Assembly (NCBI RefSeq): GCF_904066215.1
Contig: NZ_LR880474.1
Span: 868,001 to 932,000 of the forward strand
Origin: Microbacterium sp. Nx66
GTDB taxonomy: Bacteria; Actinomycetota; Actinomycetes; Actinomycetales; Microbacteriaceae
Direction: 5' to 3'
Length of the DNA: 64,000 nt
In this document: in pieces, positions 53,642 to 60,704 of the stretch
Layout of the letters: every line of letters begins with the position of its first letter
Position numbering within the stretch: the first letter of the stretch is position 1
The notes under the pieces: generated by a model
What the model was told of the DNA's origin: nothing
The model's input: the letters and a program-made list of their open reading frames with translations, nothing else
The model's database searches: none
Program-made: the position numbers and the translations under genes

Positions 53642-53657
53642 TGGAAAACAATTTCCA
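53642..53657. promoter_or_regulatory. LacI-type palindrome upstream of the GHL10 gene
   Basis: TGGAAA-ACAA-TTTCCA, perfect 6-bp arms in an AT-rich patch 17 bp before the GHL10 start. TGGAAA/TTTCCA half-sites resemble LacI/CcpA-family operators, which fits sugar-controlled expression. The repressor is not encoded nearby. Confidence 0.5.
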
Positions 53658-53731
53658 TTGAAAGGGTGTGAACTGAAACTCTATGTCTTCAGTGCGTCCT
53701 CGAGAAGTCAACGAAAGAAGTCCCACCCCGA

Positions 53732-53761
53732 TGTCGATCTCCGCTGTTCCCGTTCGACGTC
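53732..53761 (+). promoter_or_regulatory. putative ECF42 promoter before the YCII gene
   Basis: TGTCGA (53732-53737), 17 bases and CGACGTC (53755-53761). From memory ECF42 sigma factors recognise TGTCGA at -35 and CGA/CGTC-like bases at -10 and drive their own DGPF/YCII genes. The leader to the YCII start would be about 45 nt. Confidence 0.6.
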
Positions 53762-53808
53762 TGTGATGAGAGGGTCGAGGAACGGCCCTTCGGAACAAGG
53801 AGAACATC

Positions 53809-54237
53809 ATGAAGTTCATGCTCATCATGCGCGCGACCGACGACGCGGTGGCGGCCTATCAGGAGATGCCCTTCGAGCAGGTCATCGAGGCCATGGGCCG
53901 ATACAACGAGTCGATGATGAAGGCGGGCGTCCTCGTCGCCGGGGAGGGCCTGACCGACGCGGCGGAGGGCTTCGTCGTCGACTTCAGCGCCGAGAAGCCG
54001 CTCCTCACGGACGGCCCCTACGGGGAGACGAAGGAGCTCTTCAACGGCTTCTGGATCATCAAGGTCTCTTCGCGCGAGGAGGCCGCCGAGTGGGCGAGCC
54101 GGGCGCCGCTGGGGCCGGGGTCGTTCCTCGAGGTGCGCCGGGTGACCGGCCCCGAAGACTTCCCCGCCGACAACGAGTGGATCGAGAAGGAGGCGGGCTG
54201 GCGGGAGGAGCAGGCTCGCCGTACCGAGCAGGCGTGA
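53809..54237 (+). CDS. YCII/DGPF family protein
   Basis: A 142-residue ferredoxin-like (dimeric alpha/beta barrel) protein starting MKFMLIMRATDDAVAAYQEM. It has the signature DGPYGETKELFNGFWIIKV (DGPF-type) and RRVTGPEDFPADNEWIEKEA. DGPF proteins are regularly paired with ECF42 sigma factors and are their usual targets; biochemical function is unknown. Strong Shine-Dalgarno AAGGAG. Confidence 0.9.
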   Translation: MKFMLIMRATDDAVAAYQEMPFEQVIEAMGRYNESMMKAGVLVAGEGLTDAAEGFVVDFSAEKPLLTDGPYGETKELFNGFWIIKVSSREEAAEWASRAPLGPGSFLEVRRVTGPEDFPADNEWIEKEAGWREEQARRTEQA

Positions 54238-54250
54238 GGCCCCTCCGCTG

Positions 54251-55546
54251 ATGGACGGCTCCTCGGACCCGGGGACCACCTCGGCCGCCTCTGCGCAGGA
54301 GGCGGCCGAGCGGGCTGTCGCAGCGGTGTGGCGCATCGAGTCCGCGCGCATCGTCGGCACGCTGACGCGGATGGTCGGCGACTTCGGCCTGGCGGAGGAT
54401 CTCGCGCAGGAGGCCCTGGTCGTCGCGCTGCGGCAGTGGCCCGTCGAAGGGATCCCGCGCAACGCCGCGGCGTGGCTCACGGCCGTGGCGAAGCGGAAGG
54501 CGGTGGACGGGTGGCGCCGCCGCGAGCGGCTGGACGATCGTCTCGCTCTGATCGCGCACGAGCTCGAACAGGAGCAGGCGCAGGTGCCGGACCTGCCGTG
54601 GGATCCGGACGCGGTGGACGACGGCGTGCTGCGCCTCCTCTTCATCGCGTGCCACCCGGTGCTCTCGCGGGAGGCGCAGGTCGCCCTGACGTTGCGGGTC
54701 GTCGGCGGTCTGTCGACCGGGGAGATCGCCCGCGCCTTCCTCATTCCCACAGCCACGGTGCAGCAGCGGATCGTGCGCGCGAAGAAGACGCTGGCGGCCG
54801 CGCACGCGCCGTTCGAGGTGCCACCGCGGGACGAGCATCCGGCGCGGCTCGGTGCGGTCCTCGGGGTGCTCTACCTCATCTTCAACGAGGCGCACGCAGC
54901 CAGCAGCGGTCCGGAGTGGATGCGGCCGGAGCTGAGCGACGAGGCCATCCGGCTCGCCAGGGTGCTCGCCGCGCTGCAGCCTCGGGAGCCGGAGGTGCAC
55001 GGTCTGCTCGCGCTCCTGGAGCTCACGGCCGCCCGCTTCCCGGCGCGTACCGACCGGAACGGGGACCCGGTGCTGCTCGCCGATCAGGACCGCGGACGCT
55101 GGGACCGCAGCCGGATCGCGCGGGGGAGAGCGGCTCTGGCGACGGCGGACGGACTCGGCCGCGGTCGCGGGGCGTACGGTCTGCAGGCAGCCATCGCCGA
55201 GTGCCATGCCGTCGCGCCGTCCGTGGAGGAGACGGACTGGGATCGCATCGTCGTGCTCTACGAGGCGCTGGGCCGGCTCACCCCGTCTCCGGTGGTGGAG
55301 CTGAACCGCGCGGCCGCCGTGGCCATGGCGACCGGGCCCGCCTCCGCCCTACGGCTGCTCGATGAGCTGAGCGCGTCCGGGGTGCTGCGCGGATACCATC
55401 TCCTCCCGGCCACGCGCGGCGAGCTGCTGCGTCGGCTCGGCAGGGAGAGTGAGGCGCGCAGCGAGTTCGCGGTGGCCGCAGGGCTGGCCGGCAACGACCG
55501 CGAACGCCGACTCCTGGAGCGCAAGGCACGTGGAGCCGAGGGCTGA
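54251..55546 (+). CDS. ECF42-group RNA polymerase sigma factor
   Basis: Extracytoplasmic-function sigma factor of 431 residues. Sigma region 2 is seen as VWRIESARIVGTLTRMVGDF, then LAEDLAQEALVVALRQWP (about 22-70), region 4 as LRVVGGLSTGEIARAFLIPT with TVQQRIVRAKKTLA (about 148-185), and a long helical, TPR-like C-terminal extension (about 190-430) ends in LPATRGELLRRLGRESEARS. The extension without an anti-sigma gene is typical for ECF42, where it controls activity. It is 13 bp after the YCII gene. Confidence 0.9.
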   Translation: MDGSSDPGTTSAASAQEAAERAVAAVWRIESARIVGTLTRMVGDFGLAEDLAQEALVVALRQWPVEGIPRNAAAWLTAVAKRKAVDGWRRRERLDDRLALIAHELEQEQAQVPDLPWDPDAVDDGVLRLLFIACHPVLSREAQVALTLRVVGGLSTGEIARAFLIPTATVQQRIVRAKKTLAAAHAPFEVPPRDEHPARLGAVLGVLYLIFNEAHAASSGPEWMRPELSDEAIRLARVLAALQPREPEVHGLLALLELTAARFPARTDRNGDPVLLADQDRGRWDRSRIARGRAALATADGLGRGRGAYGLQAAIAECHAVAPSVEETDWDRIVVLYEALGRLTPSPVVELNRAAAVAMATGPASALRLLDELSASGVLRGYHLLPATRGELLRRLGRESEARSEFAVAAGLAGNDRERRLLERKARGAEG

Positions 55547-55560
55547 CCGGCAGCGGCACG

Positions 55561-55607
55561 AAAAAGACCCGCCCCTCACGGATGCTCTCGCAGCCGTGAG
55601 GGACGGG
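55561..55607 (-). terminator. rho-independent terminator of the GlsB/YeaQ gene
   Basis: On the minus strand a stem CCCGTCCCTCACGG/CCGTGAGGGGCGGG (55568-55607, one mismatch) is followed by TCTTTTT (55567-55561). This is the most canonical intrinsic terminator of the window; the stem may also stop the ECF42 transcript. Confidence 0.88.
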
Positions 55608-55643
55608 CGTGGGTGACGCGGAGCGCGTCGAGTGGGGTCTGCG

Positions 55644-55916
55644 TCAGTCGTTGACCCGCTGGCTGCGGCCCGCGATGAGGCCGTAGATCAGCAGCACGAT
55701 GATCGAACCGCCGATGGCCAGGAGCCAGGTGCCGAGGTCCCAGAACTCCGTGAGCGGACGGTTGAGGATCAGGCTGCCGAGCCAGCCGCCGAGCAGGGCG
55801 CCGACGACGCCGAGCAGCAGGGTGATGAACCATCCGCCGCCCTGCTTGCCGGGCAGGATCAGCTTCGCGATGGCTCCGGCGATGAGGCCGAGAAGAAGAA
55901 AGCCGAGAAAACTCAT
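55644..55916 (-). CDS. GlsB/YeaQ/YmgE family stress-response membrane protein
   Basis: A 90-residue protein with three hydrophobic helices and Gly zippers: GFLLLGLIAGAIAKLILPGK, then GGGWFITLLLGVVGALLGGW and LLAIGGSIIVLLIYGLIAGR. This is the transglycosylase-associated/YeaQ family. AAGGAG lies upstream of the ATG. Confidence 0.9.
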   Translation of the reverse strand: MSFLGFLLLGLIAGAIAKLILPGKQGGGWFITLLLGVVGALLGGWLGSLILNRPLTEFWDLGTWLLAIGGSIIVLLIYGLIAGRSQRVND

Positions 55917-56026
55917 GGTCAGCTCCTTGGGTCAGGAGCCCCGGGGTGCCGGGGCTTCGTGGTATCCACTGTGGCGGGTCGCCGGACCGCGTGCCAACCC
56001 CTTGCGCGCACCGTCCCGGATATGGC

Positions 56027-56058
56027 AAAGGCCCGCCTCCGCAGGGAGACGGGCCTTT
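56027..56058 (-). terminator. terminator downstream of the Bax1-I/YccA gene
   Basis: A 14-bp stem AAAGGCCCGYCTCC-type with its complement (56027-56040, 56045-56058, one mismatch) and a GCAG loop. Confidence 0.75.
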
Positions 56059-56075
56059 CGTGGTGCCGTATCGCG

Positions 56076-56996
56076 TCAGTTGTTGCCGCGGGCGATCGCG
56101 ATGATCCGCAGGATCTCGACGTAGAGCCAGACGACCGTGACCATGATGCCGAAGCCGCCGAGCCAGCCGTACTTGCGGGGAGCGCCGTTGCGCACGCCCT
56201 GCTGGATCTGGTCGAAGTCGAGCACCAGCGAGTAGGCCGCCATGATCACGACGAGGACGCCGATGATGAGGCCGAGCGGGATGCCCATGATCTCGGCGCT
56301 GAACAGACCGAACGCGTTGTCGTTGATCCCGGTCCACATGAGGACGAGGTTCAGGAGCGAGAAGACCAGGTAGCCGATCATCGCGATCATGAAGATCTTG
56401 GTCGCCTTCTTCGAGGCGCGGATCTTGCCGCTCGCGAAGAGGGCGAGGGTCACGCCGACGACCGAGACGGTCGCGAGCGTTGCCTGGAAGACGATGCCGG
56501 GCCAGCGGACCTCGAAGAACGCCGAGATGCCGCCGATGAAGAGGCCCTCGAAGGCCGCGTAGGCGAAGATCAGCGCGGGGCGGACCTTCTTGCGCGAGGT
56601 GAAGGTGATGACCATCGCCAGCACGAAGCCGCCGAGCGCCCCGAGGGCCCAGGGCAGCACGTTGACGGCGGCGGGGTTGTACGGGTCGTACCGCGGCACG
56701 TCGAGGCCGCCGAGCGTCAGCACCCAGCCGACGGCGGCGGTGACGAGGAGGATGCCGAACAGGCCGGCGGTCTTCCACACGGTGTCCTCGACGGACATTC
56801 GGTCGGTCTCGAGGGCGCCGGCCGCGGGGGCGGCGTACATGCCCTCGAGCTGCGCGTTGGCGGCGGCATCCATCGCACCGTGCTGGAGCGACGCGGCCTG
56901 TGCGCCCTGCGCACCCTGGGGGGCACCCGGGTAGGTCGCGACGTTGCGCGGGTCCTGCTGCTGGAAAGCAGGATTGTTGAAGGCGAAGTTGCTCAT
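56076..56996 (-). CDS. Bax inhibitor-1/YccA family membrane protein
   Basis: A 306-residue protein. About 85 N-terminal hydrophilic residues (MSNFAFNNPAFQQQDPRN) precede seven membrane helices: TAGLFGILLVTAAVGWVLTL, LPWALGALGGFVLAMVITF, FAYAAFEGLFIGGISAFFE, FMIAMIGYLVFSLLNLVLM and, at the end, YSLVLDFDQIQQGVRNGAP, which carries the family Asp. It may leak or sense ions such as calcium in homologues. ATG at 56996 is chosen; an upstream extension lacks similarity. Confidence 0.88.
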   Translation of the reverse strand: MSNFAFNNPAFQQQDPRNVATYPGAPQGAQGAQAASLQHGAMDAAANAQLEGMYAAPAAGALETDRMSVEDTVWKTAGLFGILLVTAAVGWVLTLGGLDVPRYDPYNPAAVNVLPWALGALGGFVLAMVITFTSRKKVRPALIFAYAAFEGLFIGGISAFFEVRWPGIVFQATLATVSVVGVTLALFASGKIRASKKATKIFMIAMIGYLVFSLLNLVLMWTGINDNAFGLFSAEIMGIPLGLIIGVLVVIMAAYSLVLDFDQIQQGVRNGAPRKYGWLGGFGIMVTVVWLYVEILRIIAIARGNN

Positions 56997-57075
56997 CAGG
57001 TGGGCCTCACTCCAAAGGGGGGTCGTAGGTCGCTTTCCTCCACGATACCCGGGCGGCGACACTCCCGGGGTGCCT

Positions 57076-57081
57076 TACGCT
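57076..57081 (+). promoter_or_regulatory. -10 box of leaderless glycerophosphodiesterase gene
   Basis: TACGCT ends six bases before GTG at 57088, which supports that start over GTGs at 57070 and 57082. Confidence 0.5.
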
Positions 57082-57087
57082 GTGAGC

Positions 57088-58074
57088 GTGCCCAGCAAAT
57101 CCCCGCTCGTCATCGGGCATCGCGGCGCTCCCGGCTACCGCCCCGAGCACACCCGCTCGTCCTACGAGCTCGCCCTCGCGATGGGGGTCGACGCCGTCGA
57201 GCCGGATGTGGTCGCCACCAAGGACGGCGTCCTTGTCGTGCGGCACGAGAACGAGATCTCCGGCACCACCGACGTCGCCGATCACCCGGAGTTCGCCGAC
57301 CGCCGGACGACGAGGCGCGTGGACGGCGCCGCGCTGACCGGCTGGTTCACCGAGGACTTCACCTGGGAGGAACTGTCCACGCTGCGGTGCCGGGAGCGGC
57401 TGCCGAAGATCCGGTCGTCCAGCGCCTCCTTCGACGGCGCGGAGCCGATCCTGCGTCTGCGCGACGTGCTCGACCTGGTGCGGGCGGCCGCGGCCGCTCA
57501 GGGGCGGGAGATCGGCGTCGTGCTCGAGGTCAAACACGCCACCCACTTCGCGAGCATCGGGCTCGACCTCGCGCCCCTCATCGCGCAGGAGCTGCGGGAT
57601 GCGCGGTGGGCGGCGGGGGAGCTGCCGCTCATCGTGGAGAGCTTCGAATCGACCGTGCTCCGACAGCTCCGTGCCGAGGGCGTCGACGCGAGCTTCGTCT
57701 ACCTCATCGAGGCGGCGGGACAGCCGTACGATCTCCTCGTCGCGGAGGGAGCAACCGCCCTGAGTTACCCGGAGACGGTGGTGCCCGAGAACCTCGACCG
57801 TCTGGTCGGGCGGGTCGACGGGATCAGCGTCGACAAGAAGATGCTCCTCGTGCCGGGGACGACGCTGGTGGCCGACGCCCATGCCCGCGGTCTGACCGTC
57901 TTCACCTGGACCTGTCGGCCGGAGAACACCTTCCTCGCGGCGCCGCACCGCGGACCGGGAGGCAAGAGCGCGTTCGGGGACTACGAGGCCGAGTGGGCCG
58001 TGATCGCGCGGCAGGGCGTGGACGGCGTCTTCGTCGACCACCCCGACCTCGGCGTCGCCGTCTTCCGCGCCTGA
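57088..58074 (+). CDS. glycerophosphodiester phosphodiesterase family protein
   Basis: Hydrolyses glycerophosphodiesters to glycerol-3-phosphate and alcohol. From GTG at 57088 it has 328 residues, no signal peptide and is probably cytoplasmic. The GDPD motifs are LVIGHRGAPGYRPEHTRSSY (catalytic His near residue 10), VDAVEPDVVATKDGVLVVRH, VVLEVKHATHF, VESFESTVLRQL and GVDGVFVDHPDLGV. Confidence 0.9.
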   Translation: MPSKSPLVIGHRGAPGYRPEHTRSSYELALAMGVDAVEPDVVATKDGVLVVRHENEISGTTDVADHPEFADRRTTRRVDGAALTGWFTEDFTWEELSTLRCRERLPKIRSSSASFDGAEPILRLRDVLDLVRAAAAAQGREIGVVLEVKHATHFASIGLDLAPLIAQELRDARWAAGELPLIVESFESTVLRQLRAEGVDASFVYLIEAAGQPYDLLVAEGATALSYPETVVPENLDRLVGRVDGISVDKKMLLVPGTTLVADAHARGLTVFTWTCRPENTFLAAPHRGPGGKSAFGDYEAEWAVIARQGVDGVFVDHPDLGVAVFRA

Positions 58075-58083
58075 CCCACGGCG

Positions 58084-58482
58084 CTAGAGCGTGCGGTCGA
58101 ACGCGCCCTGACGGGTGGAGACGATCTCCTTGCCGAGTGGCATGAGCGAGACCGGGACCATCTTGAAGTCGGCGATGCCCATCGGGATGCCGATGATGGT
58201 GATGCACAGCGCCAGTCCCGACACGATGTGACCGAGCGCGAGCCACCATCCCGCGAGGATGACCCAGAGCACGTTCCCGAGGAACGAACCCACGCCGGCC
58301 GTCGGCTTGCTGACGACCTCGCGGCCGAAGGGCCAGATGGCGTAGGCGGCGATGCGGAACGACGCGATGGCCCACGGGATCGTGATGATCGGGATGCACA
58401 GCAGCAGGCCGGCCAGCACGTAGCCGAGGAAGAGCGCCCAGCCCGCGAGGATGACCCAGATGATGTTGAGGATCGTGCGCAT
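58084..58482 (-). CDS. YccF domain membrane protein
   Basis: A 132-residue protein made of two similar halves, each with a membrane pair: NIIWVILAGWALFLGYVLAG with CIPIITIPWAIASFRIA, and NVLWVILAGWWLALGHIVSG with CITIIGIPMGIADFKMV. This duplicated inner-membrane component domain defines YccF. A CACAAT box six bases before the ATG suggests a leaderless mRNA. Confidence 0.9.
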   Translation of the reverse strand: MRTILNIIWVILAGWALFLGYVLAGLLLCIPIITIPWAIASFRIAAYAIWPFGREVVSKPTAGVGSFLGNVLWVILAGWWLALGHIVSGLALCITIIGIPMGIADFKMVPVSLMPLGKEIVSTRQGAFDRTL

Positions 58483-58571
58483 ACTGCGATTGTGTCACCC
58501 GCGGGGCGGCGCGGCTGGGCATCAGCCCGGAGGTCCCCGGCGCTCGCGCCCGGCGATGCCAGACTGACCGC

Positions 58572-59558
58572 ATGACCGGAATAGTGGTGGACGACGTCAG
58601 TAGAGCGTTCGGGGACGTGCAGGCCGTGCGAGGGGCCACGCTGCGCGCAGAGGCGGGAAGGGTGACGGGCCTGGTGGGCCCGAATGGGGCGGGCAAGACG
58701 ACCCTGCTCCTGATGCTCGCCTCGCTGCTCGCCCCCGACAGCGGCTCGATCCGCATCGGCGGCATCGACCCCGAGGCCGATCCGCTCGCCGCCCGCCGGG
58801 TGCTGGGGTGGATGCCGGACGCGCTCGGCGCCTGGCCCTCGCTCACGGCCCGCGAGACGATCGTGACCACCGCTCGGCTCTACGGGATCGATCGCCCGGA
58901 CGCGGAACGGCGGGCGCAGCACCTCCTCGGCCTGGTCGGTCTCGGGGAGCTCGCGGATTCGGCGGCGAAGGTGCTCTCCCGCGGGCAGAAGCAGAAGCTC
59001 GGCCTCGCCCGTGCCCTGGTTCACGACCCGCAGGTGCTGCTCCTCGACGAGCCGGCGTCGGGTCTCGACCCCGAGGCCCGCGTACAGCTGCGGGTGCTGC
59101 TGCGCCGCTTCGCGGCCGAAGGACGCACGGTCCTCATCTCCAGCCACGTGCTGTCCGAGCTGGAAGAGGTCGTCGACGACGCCGTCTTCCTCGTCGGCGG
59201 GGCCGTCGTGGATGCCGCTCCGGCGCAGAGCGCGGTCCGCGCCTGGCGGGTGCGGCTCGCCGGCGCGACCCCCGCACGCCTGACCGCGGACACCTGGCAG
59301 GTCGCGTCGACTCTCGGGCTGGCTCCCGAGTCCCTCGTCGTGGACCGCGGCGCCGTCCTCGTCGGCTTCCCCGGGGAAGACGCCGCCGCCCAGTCGCTGC
59401 GTCTCCTCGTGGAGGCGGGGCTGCCCGTCGCGGAGTTCGCGCCCGCGCAGAGCGACCTGGAGCACACCTTCCTCGCGCTCCGGAACCCGCAGCCGCCCGC
59501 GGCGACGACCCCACCCCCGCCGCCTGCGGCACCCCACGGAACGGAGGCGGGAGCATGA
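58572..59558 (+). CDS. ABC transporter ATP-binding protein
   Basis: A 328-residue ATPase with Walker A LVGPNGAGKTTLLLMLASLL (about residues 36-55), signature VLSRGQKQKLGLARALVHDP and Walker B VLLLDEPASGLDPEA. It has a C-terminal extension and a Pro-rich tail (PPPPPAAPH). Paired by a 4-bp overlap with a permease; exporter type. CAGACT lies six bases before the ATG. Confidence 0.92.
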   Translation: MTGIVVDDVSRAFGDVQAVRGATLRAEAGRVTGLVGPNGAGKTTLLLMLASLLAPDSGSIRIGGIDPEADPLAARRVLGWMPDALGAWPSLTARETIVTTARLYGIDRPDAERRAQHLLGLVGLGELADSAAKVLSRGQKQKLGLARALVHDPQVLLLDEPASGLDPEARVQLRVLLRRFAAEGRTVLISSHVLSELEEVVDDAVFLVGGAVVDAAPAQSAVRAWRVRLAGATPARLTADTWQVASTLGLAPESLVVDRGAVLVGFPGEDAAAQSLRLLVEAGLPVAEFAPAQSDLEHTFLALRNPQPPAATTPPPPPAAPHGTEAGA

Positions 59559-60571
59559 GCCTCGCGAACATCGTCGTCATCGCGCGCCTCGAACTGACCC
59601 AGCGGCTGCGGAGCGTCGGCTGGTACGTGCTCCTCGGCGTCTTCGCGCTGGTGCTCCTCGGCGTCACCGGCTTGTCGTTCGCCGTGTACTCCTGGGGGGA
59701 GGACGTCGGGGCCGGCGTGTCGTCCATCGTCGTCAACGTGGTCCTGCTGCTCGTCGTGCTCGTCTCGCCGACGCTCAGCGGCAACGCCATCAACGGCGAC
59801 CGGGAGGCGGCCACGCTCGCGCCGATCCAGGTCACCGCGGCGTCGACCGGCGACATCATGCTGGGAAAGCTCCTCGCGGCGATCGCGACGGGCGGCGCGT
59901 TCCTGCTGGTGGCCGTTCCGTTCCTCGCGGCGTCGCTGCTGGCGGGTGGAACCGATCCGATCGTGCTGTTCGTGGCGCTGCTCGTCCTCGCCGCCGAGAT
60001 CATCATCGTCGCCGCGATCGGCGTGGGGCTGAGCGGCCTCATCGCCCGGCCGCTGTTCTCCGTCGCGTCCACCTACCTCGTGGTGTCGGCGCTCGTCATC
60101 GGCACGATCATCGTCTTCGCACTCGGCGGCCTGGCCGTGCGCAGCGAGGCGACCACCTACAGCCGCCCCTACGACAGCAACGGCAACGTGGACTGCGAGA
60201 GCTGGGACAGCTACACGTACGAGGCGCCGCGGTTCGACCTCGTGTGGTGGGCGCTCGCCGCCAACCCGTTCGTCGTGCTCGCCGACGCGACCCCCACCGA
60301 GTTCAACACGAGCGGGTACCCGGTCGATCTGTACGGGCAGATCAAGTTCGGTGTCCGCAGCGCGCAGCTCTCGCCGCTGGAGCAGCGATGGGACGACTGC
60401 GATCCGGAGAGCGGTTCCCAGACGGCTGAGCAGGTGATCGACGAGACCGTGCCCAGCTGGTTCGTGGGGCTCGGGGTGCAGGTCGTGCTCGCCGGGGCGC
60501 TGTTCGCGGGAGCGTGGGCACGGACGCGGACGCCGGCGCGACGGCTGCCGCCCGGCACGCGCATCGCCTGA
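59555..60571 (+). CDS. ABC exporter permease (ABC-2 type)
   Basis: A 338-residue membrane subunit with six helices: SVGWYVLLGVFALVLLGVTG, VVNVVLLLVVLVSPTLSGNA, FLLVAVPFLAASLL, and others, plus a large outer loop (about residues 195-285) holding three Cys and many Tyr/Asp. The last helix (WFVGLGVQVVLAGALFAGAW) is followed by a basic tail. ABC-2 topology; the substrate is unknown. Confidence 0.85.
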   Translation: MSLANIVVIARLELTQRLRSVGWYVLLGVFALVLLGVTGLSFAVYSWGEDVGAGVSSIVVNVVLLLVVLVSPTLSGNAINGDREAATLAPIQVTAASTGDIMLGKLLAAIATGGAFLLVAVPFLAASLLAGGTDPIVLFVALLVLAAEIIIVAAIGVGLSGLIARPLFSVASTYLVVSALVIGTIIVFALGGLAVRSEATTYSRPYDSNGNVDCESWDSYTYEAPRFDLVWWALAANPFVVLADATPTEFNTSGYPVDLYGQIKFGVRSAQLSPLEQRWDDCDPESGSQTAEQVIDETVPSWFVGLGVQVVLAGALFAGAWARTRTPARRLPPGTRIA

Positions 60572-60608
60572 CCGGCAGGGCCGAGGAAGACGCCACCGAC
60601 CGTTCACC

Positions 60609-60638
60609 GGCCGTCCACCGACGGGTCGACGGACGGCC
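60609..60638. other. inverted repeat before the lamin-tail-domain gene
   Basis: GGCCGTCC/GGACGGCC (60609-60616, 60631-60638) with a 14-base loop in the 133-bp gap. It may terminate the ABC operon or act as an operator for the next gene; it lacks a T-run. Confidence 0.4.
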
Positions 60639-60704
60639 ATGCGGCAGCGGTGGTCTGGACGGGTACCCGTCTGCGCTCAGTCGAGCCATCTTCCAGGAGC
60701 CCCC

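Noticed and set aside
53683..53711. A promoter for the GHL10 gene with TTGACT (53711-53706, minus strand) as -35 box
   Set aside because: At 17-19 bases the -10 candidates (AGACAT, GACATA, ACATAG) match the consensus poorly.
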